From Hemibagrus wyckioides (Eukaryota > Chordata > Actinopteri > Siluriformes > Bagridae): a DNA stretch of 64,000 nt. Shown here in pieces: positions 36,013 through 51,620 of this stretch. The stretch lies in the NCBI RefSeq assembly GCF_019097595.1, contig NC_080711.1, positions 15,951,428-16,015,427 on the forward strand, written 5' to 3'. The translations under genes were made by a program, and so were the position numbers. Position 1 is the stretch's first letter. Every line of letters begins with the position of its first letter. Under the pieces are notes generated by a model, which did not search any database, was not told the DNA's origin, and saw only the letters and a list, made by a program, of their open reading frames with translations.

Positions 36013-38639
36013 GGAGTAAGTAATTTTTTTCTGTGATTAATGTTTACACTATATATTAGAATTGAATATTTATCCTCTAAAAACAACTAAATAGATTTTT
36101 CTCAATATTTGAGTAAAATATCACTTTTTCCACAGTTTCCACGGTTTCATGTAAACATTTTTCAAGTAAAATCCTTGTGCTAGAATTTGATGTTTAATGT
36201 CTCTAGCTGTAAAGGTACAGCAATGTAATGGATTTTTTTTAATGCAAATATACAAAGAAACAGAAAAAGACAAATCTGCAGTTAATTTTTCATTACGCAT
36301 GCAGTGTGTGTAAAAAGAAAAATGCATATACTCTGTATGGCAAAAGTGATGTGACGGATGTGACCAGGCCTCCAGAAGTGAATGCTGAGGAATATTGTGT
36401 CATGACAGAGCTACCACATGTGCAAGGTCTTTTCCCATGCCAGTAAGGATGAGTGATGATGAGGTGCTATATGGCAGGGCCTCATTAAAAAAAAAAATCA
36501 CAAAAAAGCAAACAATGACTCACTAACATGCCTCCATTAGCACTATAATTACTCACCTTTACTAGTTTTTAGTAATTAAAATGAACTTGGCCTAGAGAAG
36601 GTGAAGTAGGCAGTAGAGGCAACACTGAATACCACATTTAAACCAAAATGTAGCAGGATGGTGAACTCTTTCGCTAGCCAATTTCAGTATAATGTTCGGT
36701 AAAGGCAGAATTTTTGAGTGACGTATTTCTTCAGGACTGTTAGAGAAACGTGCAGACATTACACAGTCAGAGTGAGGAAGAGACAGTTCCCATACAGCAT
36801 GCCACTGTTGCCTTAGGCATGGTGCCATGACCTCGCTATGCTGAAGTGGAGCATGAGGCTGTCTGGGAAGCTCAGACAGTGGCACTGCTCTGCTTTTGTG
36901 GTTTCCCGCTCACAATGTTGCAGAAAAAGCCAAACGGGGGATTGACCAAGTAGGTGGGCCCAGAGTCGGATTCAAGTGGTTGTGGTTGTCTGATGGAGAA
37001 AGAGAGACATATCATTCATTTAAACAGATAACATGGACATCTGTTGAGGATTGTCACCTATTAAAGCCTCAAAACTTGATATTAAATGGTTAAGGATTCA
37101 TGAGGTAAAAAGGAAAAGAATCATGTAGACTAAAGATCCAAAAGAATATAGACCCTTTTCTTCTCACCTAACTAGAGGCACTAAATGAATGTGTGTGGCT
37201 AAACTAAGACCTGTTACAGAATCTCTCTCAGGCAGTGTGTGTTTTCCAGTCCCAGTGTGCTGAAAACGGCTCAGCTGTTGGAGCAGACTACAGTAGTCAA
37301 GCATGCTAACTTGCACCAGGTGCTGGGGACTAGTAAACACCAGGCCTAAACATTGTAGAAGCGCCGGCTTTGATTTTTACCCCAAAAAAGATAGCTGACA
37401 TTAACCATTTGCCACTTCAATAAAGACCTCATTTTAATTCAGTGCAAACTCCATGAAAGAAAAGCCAGCAGGCATGTGTTATTATTTCATGAAAGCTGCT
37501 GTAAGCTTCATGCAAAGAAAATTGCACAATATTCTCTGCCAACCAGTTAGTCAGTAAACAAAAGATTAGAGGAGAGAAACCAAGTAGGCTTTTCGAAACT
37601 ATTAATCTTCATTTTCCCTTCAGCCAAATTTGAGTGATCTGTTGTATAATTAAAGCCACTTTGTATATAGATGGATTCATGACCCTAGTCGGTGCAGAGC
37701 AGCAAAGCTGACTTTCCATCAAATATTTTCTCTATGTGTGTAGTCAGAAAATAAAACCTGTGTGCCACGTGTGATCAATGGCAAATCAACGTTGTTGTAC
37801 CATTTTGACTCATGAAATAATGTAAGAATGTAAGAATTGCAAGAATGTATACATGCAAGAGTGAAGAGAGTAAACAAGTCAGCAGCTTCATGGAACTGAA
37901 CATTTTTACAAATACTTTAAACATGATGTTTTTCATTACAAGTATTCAACTCCGTTTTTAATTAAATGTTATTTTCAGTGGGTTCAGTTTAAAACATTCA
38001 TATTGTTACAGTTAAGATTACTCTGGATATCCATAAGACATTGAATTAAAATGCTGTATAGCACTTGATCTGTGGTGTGCACCTTTTGTCACTGGCCAAT
38101 TAACCTGGACTTGGTCATAAGGATGCCCTCCATGTACTTAGTACCCATACATCTTAATGAACATTACCAGAAGATTGTTTGTGTGTGCGTGTTGTGTGTG
38201 TGTGTGTGTGTGTGTAGGCCTGGGCCAGTCTGTTTTCTGGTTTTTGGATGAATGCCAGCAGGCTGTGCAAAAAAAGACATGAAGAGGGTGGCTGCACACG
38301 CGGGCAGGTGGGTGACTACGTGCCTGCTCAGAAGTAGCAAAAGGGGCCCTTGACAGGGGGAACAGAATGAGGAAAACGAACGAAAAAAAAGAAATATGCG
38401 CCTTTAAGAAATCTCAAAAGAAGGTATCTTCTGAAGCATGCTGTCTGACACACAATTACAGTCCTTAAAGGAGCCAGTTTCATCTCACTCCTGTCACTTT
38501 GCCATTTCAGATGACTCTCCATCTCTTATTTATCACCCCTTACTCAAACCCAAGTCGACAGCATTAGATTCCCTCTCCCTCTACCCCATTACATCATTGT
38601 TTCCAAAGCCACTATCACTGTTCTTACCCACAAGCCTTT
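36013..38639. other. Noncoding stretch with one GT tract
   Basis: Contains the GT tract at 38180-38217 and a balanced block near 36640-36960. Frames of up to 97 codons show no domain. Confidence 0.5.
38180..38217. repeat. (GT)n microsatellite
   Basis: About 18 GT units with GC/TT interruptions at the start. Confidence 0.9.
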
Positions 38640-38920
38640 GAGGCAGAGTGATTACCTGGGAATAATGCCTATGATTAGTTGCACCCAGGCTCTTTCACAA
38701 GCCTTCGCAGAAAGCTCAAAAGCCCAGAGCAAAACTCCCTGTTCAGACATGCCCAGGCACTTGGCAGCCATCTTTGTTCGCATGGCAAGGCTGGCCCAGA
38801 GTAAACAGCACGAACAGAGCACACTCCTTTGCACTTTCCGTAGCCAATTAAACACCATATATCAAATTAGGGTGACCACTGCCCTGAGCTGCTACACAGA
38901 CGAGGGCACAGTTTGGGAGA
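38640..38920. promoter_or_regulatory. Candidate conserved noncoding island
   Basis: A 280-bp block of mixed composition free of simple repeats, with words such as TAGCCAATTAAACACC near 38841-38856 (CCAAT plus homeodomain core). A plus-strand frame of 133 codons (38638-39039) crosses it, but it has no known domain and extends into AT-rich DNA. Regulatory nature is inferred. Confidence 0.25.
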
Positions 38921-39534
38921 GGCAGAGGCTCAAAGAAAAATATATACACCCTTTCTACCCAGCACACACCATTTTCATTACACTGTTACCACACCACCAT
39001 TCATTATCATGCCCTCTGTGCGCAATACAAGCCTGTTAAAAGTCTCCTAAAACACATTATTGCTTGTTTTTCTTTAGTTTTAGGGAACACTGTTGGTCAG
39101 GTTTCAGCTGTTTTTTGGACCATTAGTCCCATTGGTCCAGTGGTTTCTTCGAGATGTCAAACATGCAATGTTCAGAAGTGAAAAGTTTTGAACTGTATTT
39201 AAACCCCAGCTATGCCTCAGCCATCCAGTGTAGTGCCATTCAGAAATCAGAGCTTTCCAATCTGGCCACCTGAGGCATATAGATCCTGCTCTACAGATTG
39301 TATAATGCCATAGTCTTCACTAATGATATTTTTTGTCACTCATTTGATCAATTGTATTCTTTTAGTGTTATGGGCCTAGTTTAACAGGGAAATTCTACAT
39401 TTATTTAATAACTGTATAATTATGTACATAGCTTTTCACACTGCAATACCAAATCATTTTTATTTGTTATAATGTGTTAATATTTTAAATCCCTGAAAAG
39501 TCCAAGGACTTCTTTAACATTAAGGGGCCCATCC
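38921..39534. other. Noncoding stretch, nothing recognised
   Basis: AT-rich towards the right end. No repeat family or gene signal. Confidence 0.5.
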
Positions 39535-39880
39535 ATCTGTCCATTTTCTGTATTGCTTATCCTGCTCAGGGGTTACAGGGAACTTGGAGCCTTTCCTTGG
39601 GGACTCAGGGCACAAGTCAGGGGGACACCCTGGACAGGGTGCCAATCCATCACAAGGCACAAATACACTTATTCACACACTACAGACAATTTAGAGATGC
39701 CATTCAGTCCATACCTTTGAACTGGGGCAGGAAACCAGAGTACCTGGAGGAAACCCCTGTAGCACAGGGGCAACATTTAGACTTCACACACAGTCGCAGG
39801 ACTCCTTCCACTAACCCTAGAGTTACATGGCAAATGCCACTTAAAAATAACCACTAATCCATTGTGTCCACCATTCCATT
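39535..39880 (-). repeat. Dispersed teleost SINE-like repeat, copy 4 (most complete)
   Basis: Reads tail to head on the plus strand, from CCATTTTCTGTATTGCTTAT through GACACCCTGGACAGGGTGCC, ATTCACACACTACAGACAAT, AACTGGGGCAGGAAACCAG and GAGTACCTGGAGGAAACCCC to a worn head near 39870. The 86-codon frame at 39597-39857 is a shadow of the repeat. Confidence 0.8.
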
Positions 39881-39948
39881 AAAGCATCAGGATGATAAAA
39901 TGCTGTTATTGGATCCACTTTATTTGGAACACGATTTAAGAAATGCAT

Positions 39949-39949
39949 A

Positions 39950-40023
<74 letters not shown>
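39949..40023. repeat. (AAT)n microsatellite
   Basis: About 25 AAT triplets with a single AAC interruption near 39981. Confidence 0.95.
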
Positions 40024-40027
<4 letters not shown>

Positions 40028-41849
40028 TAAATATAAAAATAATAAGTTGCTTAAATAAGAGTTTAGACTGGAACTGCCATCACACATTGAAAAAAACAAA
40101 GCACCTTATCTTTAACCGAATATCATAACTTTTTTTTTTTTTTTTTTTTTAAACATATATTCATTGGTCAATTGGGTTCTAATGGTTTTAAAATGATATA
40201 TTATATTCTCATAGTAGTTTTCACTGTATGAATTCATTGTCCATCAATTAAGCAGGTTGTGTGTAAAGCTTTAAGCCTCAGTGTTTTGACAGAATTCAAT
40301 GTTTGGTCACCAAAATACCCCACAGGCTTTAAACCAATAACTCATACAGTCCTGTGTTACCTGTCTTTTTGACAACAGCACACTCACAGGGCTCCCAAAG
40401 ACTCTCCAGGAGTGCATCTATGCTCTGTGAGCCACCTGGAGGTGATATAAACTGCACTGGGGGCAAAAGGTCAGAAGTTCAAAATATCTATCTATGTCTG
40501 CCGCCACAGGCTGCTTCTTTTGCTGACTGCGACAGGCATAATGGGACACTAATGGCTGTAAACTATAGTCTGACAACTCTTGCCAAACTTGCCTCTTCAG
40601 GTTGCTGCCAAGTTACAACGTCGCTGGCTCACACATACTATAAAAATTCATCCACAGACATCACCATATCTTCTGATTTAGAGTCCAGATGGCGGCTTAT
40701 CGGTACGTCATAAAAACATCTGATTATACGATCAAATTTATCTCATTGGACACCTCCCCTTTCCTTTCTTTCTTCCTCTCTCTCTTGCTCTTGTGCTGCT
40801 AGTTACAATACAATTTCACATTTAGCCTGACAGACAAGCTGGAACAGCATGAAGTCATTGTGATTGTAAGTAGAGATCATAATCTTTTTTTTTTTTTTTG
40901 ATACGCGACCAGTAGTTGCGTTATTTTGTTCTATGTTCTTTCAGAGCCGGGAGCCTGCATGAAGACAAGATGCTTGTCAGTGGAGGCAGATGACATCATG
41001 GCTGAAAACGTTTATTAGGTGTGACTGCCAAGCGCTAGTGGAGAAGTACAAGTGATTCAGGACTATATGCTACTCTGTAGTACACTCTGTAAACTTGTCA
41101 GGTACTGTATGGTAGAAAAGAAAGCAATAAAAAAAAAATACATTTCACTTCTAAATGCAAACATTTATACCACATAATTGTGATTTGCCATAAAATCTTT
41201 CCTCAAGATTACCAAGATTACAGCTTGTGACAATCTAAGGAAGGCATCTGTTGTTTGTATGCCAAAGTAAGATGAAACCACATGTTGATAAAGTATAATG
41301 ACCACCTGACACTTTGAACTCTAAAAACCTGTTTTAATAGGGGAAGCTGTGGCGATAAGATTTGGACGTGTTGATGAGTAATGAGAGACACTTTCGTAAG
41401 ATCTGGCTTGCTCAGTGTGTATGTAAAGTGCAGATCAGAATCAACTAGAGCGTTAGTGAAAAACTTTGGATTCTTATATATTGTCAGCAATAACTTGAGT
41501 ATGAAGTTGAATCTTATTTTAATAAAGCATGGACTCATTCACAGGTTTTTATAAAACCTGATGTTCCATTTCAGATGAATTCCAATGAAATGTATATTTA
41601 AATGGAAGGAAAATCTGACCTTTTGTGTTAATATGATCAATAAACGTGCTTCCATTTGAAATAATTTATATGAACAATTTAAAATTTAAAATGCTATAAA
41701 AATGACATGAATTTTGACTACTGAATTTTCAAATATTGAAAGTTTAAATATTAATACTTACTGTTTATTTCAATTTTACACATTTAATGTGGTGTTGGAT
41801 GCTTGCCTTTTACTGTATGATGCATTAAGTACCACATGATCCCATCACT
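40024..41849. other. Noncoding stretch with possible island
   Basis: Poly-T run at 40130-40151. The block 40360-40720 is GC-balanced and covered by a 119-codon frame without a domain; it could be a conserved noncoding element. A C/T-rich segment lies at 40750-40800. Confidence 0.4.
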
Positions 41850-42048
41850 GTACTATTTTACTGCACTTTTTGGTTTATTTCTCTGTGCCCCATCTCATTA
41901 CCTCATTATCCATTTTGTTTTCTGTATATATCCCTATTTAAATGTTCCAAGCTGCTATGACAACTTAATTTCTCTCTGTGGATTAATAGTTATTCTATTC
42001 TATTCTATTCTATTCTATTCTATTCTATTCTATTCTATTCTATTCTAT
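41850..42048 (+). mobile_element. LINE 3'-tail ending in (TATTC)n
   Basis: The stretch TACTATTTTACTGCACTTTT through GCTGCTATGACAACTTAATT and TCTCTCTGTGGATTAATAGT ends directly in about 11 TATTC units (41991-42048). Fish LINE 3' ends of the 'gggatcaataaagtat' type commonly end in such short tandem repeats. Body missing. Confidence 0.65.
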
Positions 42049-42795
42049 CATCTAATTTCATATGCCACTGCCACATTCTTTTAGTCTCACTGAGCAAAGG
42101 TGAAGGTATTATATATAATAATTTATAAGTGTGTTACTGTGGCTAAGCAAAAGGTCTGTTGTAGGAGCTGGCATAGTGAAGTGTGTGTTTGTGTGTATGT
42201 GTGTGTGTGTCTGGTTTTTCTGTATCGATGGTAAGTAGTTGCACTGTCAGTTATGGCATGACTGCATTTTTTTGGCCAGACCTGATGTCAAAGAATGAGA
42301 CTGAACCCGAAAAACAGGTCACCTCACCTGCTGTGTGGCCCTTTCACCCTGCTGTAGCAGTAATGTACACGTGTATGCCTTGGGCAAACACACAGTGATG
42401 TGCTGCAACTCCTGCACACTTTAAACTGGTTGTGTATATTAGCATATCTCATATACAAATGATAGATGGAGTTTCTGCTAACAGAAAATATGTGAGTGTG
42501 TGAGTGTGTGTTTGTGGTGAGTACTATGTACTACTGTACATACACAGTGCATATGTGTGTCTGCACTGCAAAGGGAAAAGCTTGCCATGCGTGCTTGTTC
42601 ATTTGGGTTTTTGTGATATTCTGTCTGTTCTTTTTTTAAGGCTGTTTAATAGTAGCTTTTGTGGTCATGCTGATGTGTGTGTGTGTGTGTCAGAGAGTAT
42701 AGTGTAAAATGCAGGTGCAGGATTGACTGGAAAAGTGGAAGTGGAGGGCAGATAATCCCAGGATTAAGAAATAAGCTTGGTTCGTGTGTGTGTGT

Positions 42796-42826
<31 letters not shown>

Positions 42827-43019
42827 GCAGGGTTTACCCATCGCAGTATCAAGCCTAGAACATACCACCTGACCAGCTTGAAATAAGCCTCCAGCATGGT
42901 CTGGTCCAGGCCACACACAGCTATGGGGATGAGGAGCCAATTTTTAGACACTTCAACACTCAATTTCTATCAGTAGAACTAGGAAAGGAAATATAATATC
43001 TTCTATTTTTTGGCTTCTC
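42049..43019. other. Noncoding stretch with several GT tracts
   Basis: GT-rich runs at about 42181-42212, 42491-42513, 42673-42692 and 42785-42828. Open frames here are GT artefacts. Confidence 0.6.
42785..42828. repeat. (GT)n microsatellite
   Basis: About 21 GT units with one AC interruption. Confidence 0.92.
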
Positions 43020-43165
43020 AAGATCACACCCCTAGGTGATGGACCAATGTCCCATTCCGAGTGAATTCTCTCACACTGTTTTCATACTAGGCTCTTTCAT
43101 CCACCGTGAGCCTGACCAGGATAAAGAGTAGGATAAAGTGGTTATGAATCAATGAATAAATAACT
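43020..43165 (+). repeat. Dispersed teleost SINE-like repeat, tail fragment
   Basis: Contains CCTAGGTGATGGACCAATGT, GAGCCTGACCAGGATAAAG and a GAATCAATGAATAAATA end, matching the tail of the copy at 43285-43620. Confidence 0.6.
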
Positions 43166-43284
43166 TTCTTGCTGACGTTAGTATGTGCTAATGGATGGAA
43201 ATAATTTGGGAATTACCAGTACTAATGCAACACAGTAGACAAGTTGTTTCAAGAAAAGAGTAAAGCGATCGATTTTAAAATGTA

Positions 43285-43620
43285 TTAATCAGCATGACAC
43301 AGTGAGGCAATAGAGTCCCTGGTTCAAGCCAGAGCTTGGGTTACAGTCTGTTTGGAGTTTCTGTGCATGTTCCTCCCATGTCTGTATTGGTTTTTAACTG
43401 GGTTCTTCAGTTTCCTCCCACTTCCCAAAGGCTACTTTAAATTACTCCAAGTTGTGACTGTGTGTGTGTGTGTGTCTGCTTGGTGCCCAATGATGGTGTG
43501 GCATCACATCCTATCCAGAATATATTCCAACTTCATGCACAGTATTCTTGGGATAGACTCAAGATCCACCGCAATCCTGACCAGGACATTGAAGATGAAT
43601 GAATTTAGATGATTAATAAG
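43285..43620 (+). repeat. Dispersed teleost SINE-like repeat, copy 5
   Basis: Head to tail: TTTGGAGTTTCTGTGCATGT, TCCTCCCATGTCTGTATTGG, CAGTTTCCTCCCACTTCCCA, a GTGTGTG stretch, and the end CAATCCTGACCAGGACATTG plus AAGATGAATGAATTTAGATG. Two copies of the tail lie within 600 bp (with 43020-43165). Confidence 0.75.
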
Positions 43621-46004
<2,384 letters not shown>

Positions 46005-46985
46005 GACTGTCCACTAATAGGAACACCTGAACACCTGCACGTTCATGCAGATACCTGATCAGCCAATCATGTAGCAGCATCATTATGCATAAAATCATGC
46101 AGATGCAGGTCAGGTGCAAGAAATTAATGTTCACATCAAACATCAGAATGGAAAATTAAGTGGGATATCTAACCGTAGCAGGGATGTTGCTGCCAGATGG
46201 GCCGGTTTAAGTAAATCAGGAATTTCACACAAAACAGTCTAGGGTTTTCACAGAATGGTGAGAAAAACAAAAGATTCTGAGTGAGCATCCACATAGGTTT
46301 GAGCTCCATTAATAATATAGTAACTCATATAATTACTCTTTACATCCTTGGTGAGCAGTAAAACATGTAAGCATGCACTAAACATCAAAACTCACAGATC
46401 AGTGAGGTCGATGGATTGAGGATCCACTCTTGTAAGCCAAGAACAGACTCTCTGATCTTTTCTTTCAGTCTTCAGTTGTCCAGTTTAGGTGAGTGTGTGC
46501 CCATGATAGCCTCAGATTCATGTTCTTGGATGATAAGAGCAGAACCTGATGTGGTCTTCTCTTGTTATAGCTCATCTACCTCAAGCGTTGTTGTGTTGTG
46601 CTTTCTAAGATGTTTTTAATGCTCACCACAGTTATAAAGAATGCTTATTTTAGTTAGTATAGACTTCCTGTCAGCTCAGACTAGTCTGCTCATTCTCCTC
46701 TGATCTCTCTCATCATCAATGTGTTCAGCCTGCAGATCCTCCACACACTGGATGGTTTTTGTACCATTCTGTGTCATCATTCTGTGGAGACTGTTAGGTG
46801 TGAAAATCCCAGAAGATCAGCAGTTTCTGAAATACTCAAACCAGCCCATCCTGCAACAACTGCCATGCCATGGTTAAAGTTCACTTAGAGATCAAACTTT
46901 ATCTTCATTCTGATGTTTGATGTGAAACATCATAACTGAAACATGGCTGTTTAGATAACTGTATAAATCTGAATCTAAATAAAAT
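46005..46985. mobile_element. Fold-back Tc1 derivative: two 5' halves head to head
   Basis: The left arm (46005-46460, plus orientation) follows the 5' part of a fish Tc1 family: ATCAGCCAATCATGTAGCAG, TGCATAAAATCATGCAGATG, GAATTTCACACAAAACAGTC, CAGAATGGTGAGAAAAACAA, TCCTTGGTGAGCAGTAAAAC, TAAGCCAAGAACAG. The right arm (about 46520-46985) carries the same region in reverse: ATGTTCTTGGATGATAAGAG, TGCTCACCACAGTTATAAAG, GAAAATCCCAGAAGATCAGC, AAATACTCAAACCAGCCCAT, GATGTTTGATGTGAA. Both arms break off before the catalytic domain, so no transposase is encoded. Arms are diverged from each other. Confidence 0.7.
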
Positions 46986-49954
46986 ATAATATTATACTGA
47001 TGTTTAGAATGTGGAAGTCTGCACTTTATTGGGTATAACACTGCTTGATTTTGGTCATCTAACTAAAGTTAAAACAAAACTACCTTGAAGAAAATGTGAC
47101 ACAGAAATATAAAATGAATGTAGTATAAGATAATACAAGTCACTTTGTGTGAAAAGGTTTAGATTTTAGGCCACTTAACTAGTAATGATGTAGCTTAAGG
47201 GTCTGTGACAACCCATTAGATATCCATCTAAGTAGATAGTGTAAGTTTTACACTGATCTGTTGCAATTGACCACTGGATTTTATGTTTTAGAACACACAC
47301 ACACACACACACACACAATATAGGACCCCTGTCTACTCATTTTTATGTGTTTGGCGCTACTGTATAAAGCCAGATGTTTCCTAGGGATGGAATGGATAAG
47401 TCAGAGATGCAATTAGATCTCCCTGACTCATCCAGCCTTAATATATGGCAACAGACATCCAAACACTTCTAGAACATCCCTCCCAAACCACGTCTAAGTA
47501 CCCACGTATAATTTTTTTTTTTTTATGTCTATCCCTTATTGATACACTACATCATCATCAGTCAGGATGTTGTTCATCTCTTATTAAAAAAACGAAACGT
47601 GTCTAAATACACCATAAGCCTTATCTTTATCATTACAATTGTTACAGTGTCAGCATCCAGATGTGTAGCTTGCTAAAGCCTGTTCGCCGAGCATGACTTC
47701 ACACGTATGGTCCAAATGACTGCACTTTTCCACTCCCACAACATACATGGTCTAGAGGCATAAACACACTAACAATGCCAGTGCATTTGCTCATCTTGAT
47801 CACTGTTTTCCAGGCAGCACCTTTTTCCAGGCCAACCGTCACTTTTCCCACCCTCTTAAACATCCCTCATCTATTTGTTTTCAAATCAATGACTAGATGC
47901 TTTCTAGAGTACGCTGCAGCTCACTTTCACTTCTCAGTTTCATCAGACAAAGTGGGGATTTAATATTTCACATCTCATGTCTATTTCAGAATCTGACTCT
48001 TCAACAAGTACATATACTAGGACTTTTTTTCTAAAAAATAATAACAATAATAATATATATATTTATATATAAATAAATAAATGTCACTGTATATTTTAAA
48101 ATTCTTACTGTATATATAAAATATATTTGGCATAGGCCATAGCATGAGCCAATTACAATACAATGAGCAGTTCCAATGCTGCTGATTTTTTTCTGTTTCT
48201 AAATACAAGCTACTTTATGGTAGGATAACCAAAAAATGCTTTCCTTTTTCTCAGAGATGCCACAGCCAGTTGTGGTCAAGGAAAGTCCAAGAAAGTAAAA
48301 TTGGCCATGCTCTGTAGAAGGGTTGGGGTGGCCTTAGTGCCTCCACTGTCAGTGACAACAACACTACAAATCATTAACAAATCATCTGTAAGCTCCTAAA
48401 TACTAAGGAGTGTAGTTAGCATCTCAAAAGCACCCTCTTCGATTGCTAGATGCTGTGTGATGAGGATAGCTAGCTAGTGGAAGGAAACTGGCAAATAGTC
48501 AAAATTTTTCTGACTCTAAAACATCATTATATGAAGGGAGGGAGACTTGACAACTAAGAGATGGACATAAAAAGTTGCATGAATTCTAATCACAACGTAT
48601 CAGATATATATATATATATATATTTTTTTTTTCTTTCATGGCAGCCGCTGTTTTGGGGTAAACATACAGTATATTTTTCCAAGTAGATTTGGTTCTATTC
48701 AAAAAGGTTTTCAGTGGCAGTGTAGCAGTAGATGAACCGCTCAACCTTTCAAATGCACTACCACCAGTAATCAACAAATACTTTCATTTTAGCCATGGTA
48801 GCTTTTTTTCTGTGGTTGAACTCTTTTCATGAACATTTGAGATGATCAGTCTTTACATTCATAGAAGATCCATGTAGAGGCATAATTAGAGAAAATCCTC
48901 TGTGGGCACATCTACAAAGACTGATTCCCAAAGGTATTAAACACTAATCCTCACAGGTGACAAATTCTGATGAGGACAACAAATACCCTCCCCTCTCATT
49001 TAGTATGACAAAGGTTCAAGGGTGTCTTTGGCATTAAGACGATAGGCATTAACGTGCAAAAAAAACACCTTAATAAAGACCAAGTTTCTATTCTTTCACA
49101 CACACTGCTGAGAAACTGCACTGTACTTTATTGTTCCACAGTGGAGCTACAGAAGTACAATTTCACCTAGGGTTCCCATCTGAAGGAAAAAAACGCAGGT
49201 CTTTGGAGTGTATGTTCTGCCAGAGCATTGGTCACCTGAGCTTTGTCCAAAAAAAAAAAAAAAAACTTGTGTAGTCCAGCCACATACACACACCTTTCCA
49301 ACAAGAAAACAAGTCTCAAGGGGATCAGAGCCTTGGTGTATGGAAAATCTTGCAGGGAGTCAAACTGAGTCATTTTAGTTACCTCAAGCACTTAATGTCA
49401 CTATTTAATATGTGCTTGGACTGCTCCATGATCGGAACATGCCCTTGCATGCATGTATATGTAAAGAGAATAAAAGATTCATACAAGTAATGCGTGAGCC
49501 AAATGTTTTATTATAGCCCACAGCCTAATATATAGAAGTATTTGTAAGCCAAACTGATGCAACAAGACAGCAAGTTTCTTTTTTTAAACCTGTTTCAGTC
49601 AGTGTTGTCCAAGGCATCACACCTATCCTGAAGCTGTTGTTGTCAGGATTTGTCTCTGGGAAATGCATGTTCCACACCCAAACCAAGTTCCTCATAAGTG
49701 AATTCAGATTTATCCCAGAACACTGAAAATTCAATGTTGGATATTTTAAGGGAATGATTTCACAGAGACTCGTCCAGCCGACAGCTCCTTATTCACCACA
49801 GACCCAGCATCATGGTAATGGGCTTTAATGGAGTGGGTCATGAAATGAATCATGGATATGTAGTTTAGCATAATTAGCCTGCTCTAGTTATAGTCCGTGG
49901 ATGTGCCCTATTTGTGCACACCCCTAATTTAAAACATTAATTCTTTTCCCCTAC
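46986..49954. other. Noncoding stretch
   Basis: Contains a solitary GCACTTTATTGGGTATAAC word near 47020-47038 resembling the outer end of the same Tc1 family, a CA tract at 47292-47319, TA runs at 48052-48085 and 48603-48622, and an A17 run near 49249-49265. No gene recognised. Confidence 0.5.
47292..47319. repeat. (CA)n microsatellite
   Basis: About 13 CA units, uninterrupted. Confidence 0.9.
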
Positions 49955-50135
49955 AGCAGGGAACATTGCTGCCTCACAGAACCATGTTTTCTGATTCGGG
50001 CCTAAGCTTGCTTAACGATTTGTGCAGAATTTCTCATGTTCTTGTTCAAGTGTCCAAGTAGTTTTTGACTGGGTTCTCTGGGTATCTCCTCCTTCCAAGA
50101 ACATGTCATTAGGTGGATTGGCTGGAGCTCACTTC
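49955..50135 (+). repeat. Dispersed teleost SINE-like repeat, partial copy
   Basis: Decayed head portion: GGAACATTGCTGCCTCACAG, TCTGATTCGGGCC, TTTTGACTGGGTTCTCTGGG, TATCTCCTCCTTCCAAGAAC, ATGTCATTAGGTGGATTGGC. The tail is missing. Confidence 0.55.
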
Positions 50136-50636
50136 TCTACAGCACTTTGGTCTGCTGAGTCTACTGGAAGAGTGCAACAGATGAATGACTTCTAGGTAGG
50201 AATGTATACTAGGAGGCATGTAATGTTTAGTAGATGTGTAAATGCCTCATGAGACAGCTCTAACACATCTTCCTTTTTTGTCAATTTGTACTGCACATAA
50301 AAGCGACAATCTATTTCACTTATTATTTTTGCTTCCACATCTTTGTTTCTGTTCTGTTCAGCACTTCTACATAAACTGCACATGAATTTTTTTTTTCCTG
50401 TTCCTTTTGAAGTCAGGTTGACAAGCAAATAAGTTTGAGAAAGCAAATAGAGCAAGCTAGATCCACCGGATGGTTGAAGAACATCATTCCATACACTATT
50501 TTTAGTTGAGACTACATTGAATTTACGGAGTCAAGGTGGAAACAAGGGTGAGATTAATTCAGGCTTGGCACAAAGCCCTACATTGTATTGCCTAATTGTC
50601 TGTCAGGAAAGCTATATTTATATCATATAGTTATTT

Positions 50637-50637
<1 letters not shown>

Positions 50638-50704
<67 letters not shown>
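50638..50704. repeat. (TA)n microsatellite
   Basis: About 33 uninterrupted TA units, self-complementary and likely unstable. Confidence 0.95.
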
Positions 50705-50706
<2 letters not shown>

Positions 50707-51259
50707 TATCCTATATATAGGTAGGATAAAGACAGAAGGGGCTCTGACCATTTTATTAAAAGAAGATTACTTAACAATCATAATATCTCTGATAATAAGC
50801 AGCAAGCAGCTGAGATTTCAAGATGCAGAGGCGATGCGAAACAGAGTGATTCTGGGAGCTCCTGATAACAGTCGCACGGCATCAACTTACAACATTTCAA
50901 GCAGGTTGCATTGGAGGACAAAGCTCTCTTTGAACACAAATAGGAGAAGAAAGGAGGAGGGGGAAAAAACTGAGCCGTCATTATTTTAATCAGGCCCTGC
51001 TTAAAGATAGGACTGAAAAAAAAAGTTCTGAGCTTAGAAATATATGTTGCCATCATCCTATTATTGCCACATGTGGTTGTTATATGTACATATTTTTATT
51101 TCTGTATAAGGATATTTTTTAAGTGATTTTTACACAGATTTCTTTATTTTCATGTGTAATTTCTTTACAGAATGTATTTACTTGCCATAATTGATTTTTT
51201 ATACATTTTTTTTTTTTACATTTTCATGATTTTTATTTATTGATTGATTTATTTTATAG

Positions 51260-51620
51260 TGGCTATATTAAAATTCCACATGATAATCTTCTACCATGTG
51301 GTTATATTTATCACATTTTAGTCACATAATTTCACACGATGTGTTCACTTGAGCACACATGCAATTTCAGGGCATGTTATCATGTTTACACATTATTATA
51401 AGGCTATCACATTTTTTATTATCACATTTTAACACACCACTCACTTACACATGATTCATTCGCTTAAACAACATGATTCTTACATGATTCAATTATTTTT
51501 CCACATGTAGGTTGTATTTAACACGTGTACATGTACAATGCGCAATTTCAGTGTGTAACAAGTTGAAATGCACTTGCCTGTAATCACACATTATTTACAA
51601 CATCACATGAAAAATGCATG
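51260..51620. repeat. Degenerate CACATG-rich repeat block
   Basis: ATCACATTTT occurs in three variants, ACATGATTC three times between 51449 and 51491, and further CACATG/CATGTG words throughout. It looks like a decayed palindromic fish repeat. Boundaries are uncertain. Confidence 0.35.

Noticed and set aside
38638..39039. 133-codon plus-strand frame
   Set aside because: No domain, no splice context; overlaps a probable conserved noncoding block.
40354..40713. 119-codon plus-strand frame
   Set aside because: No domain or conserved motif visible. Cannot be told apart from chance without comparison.
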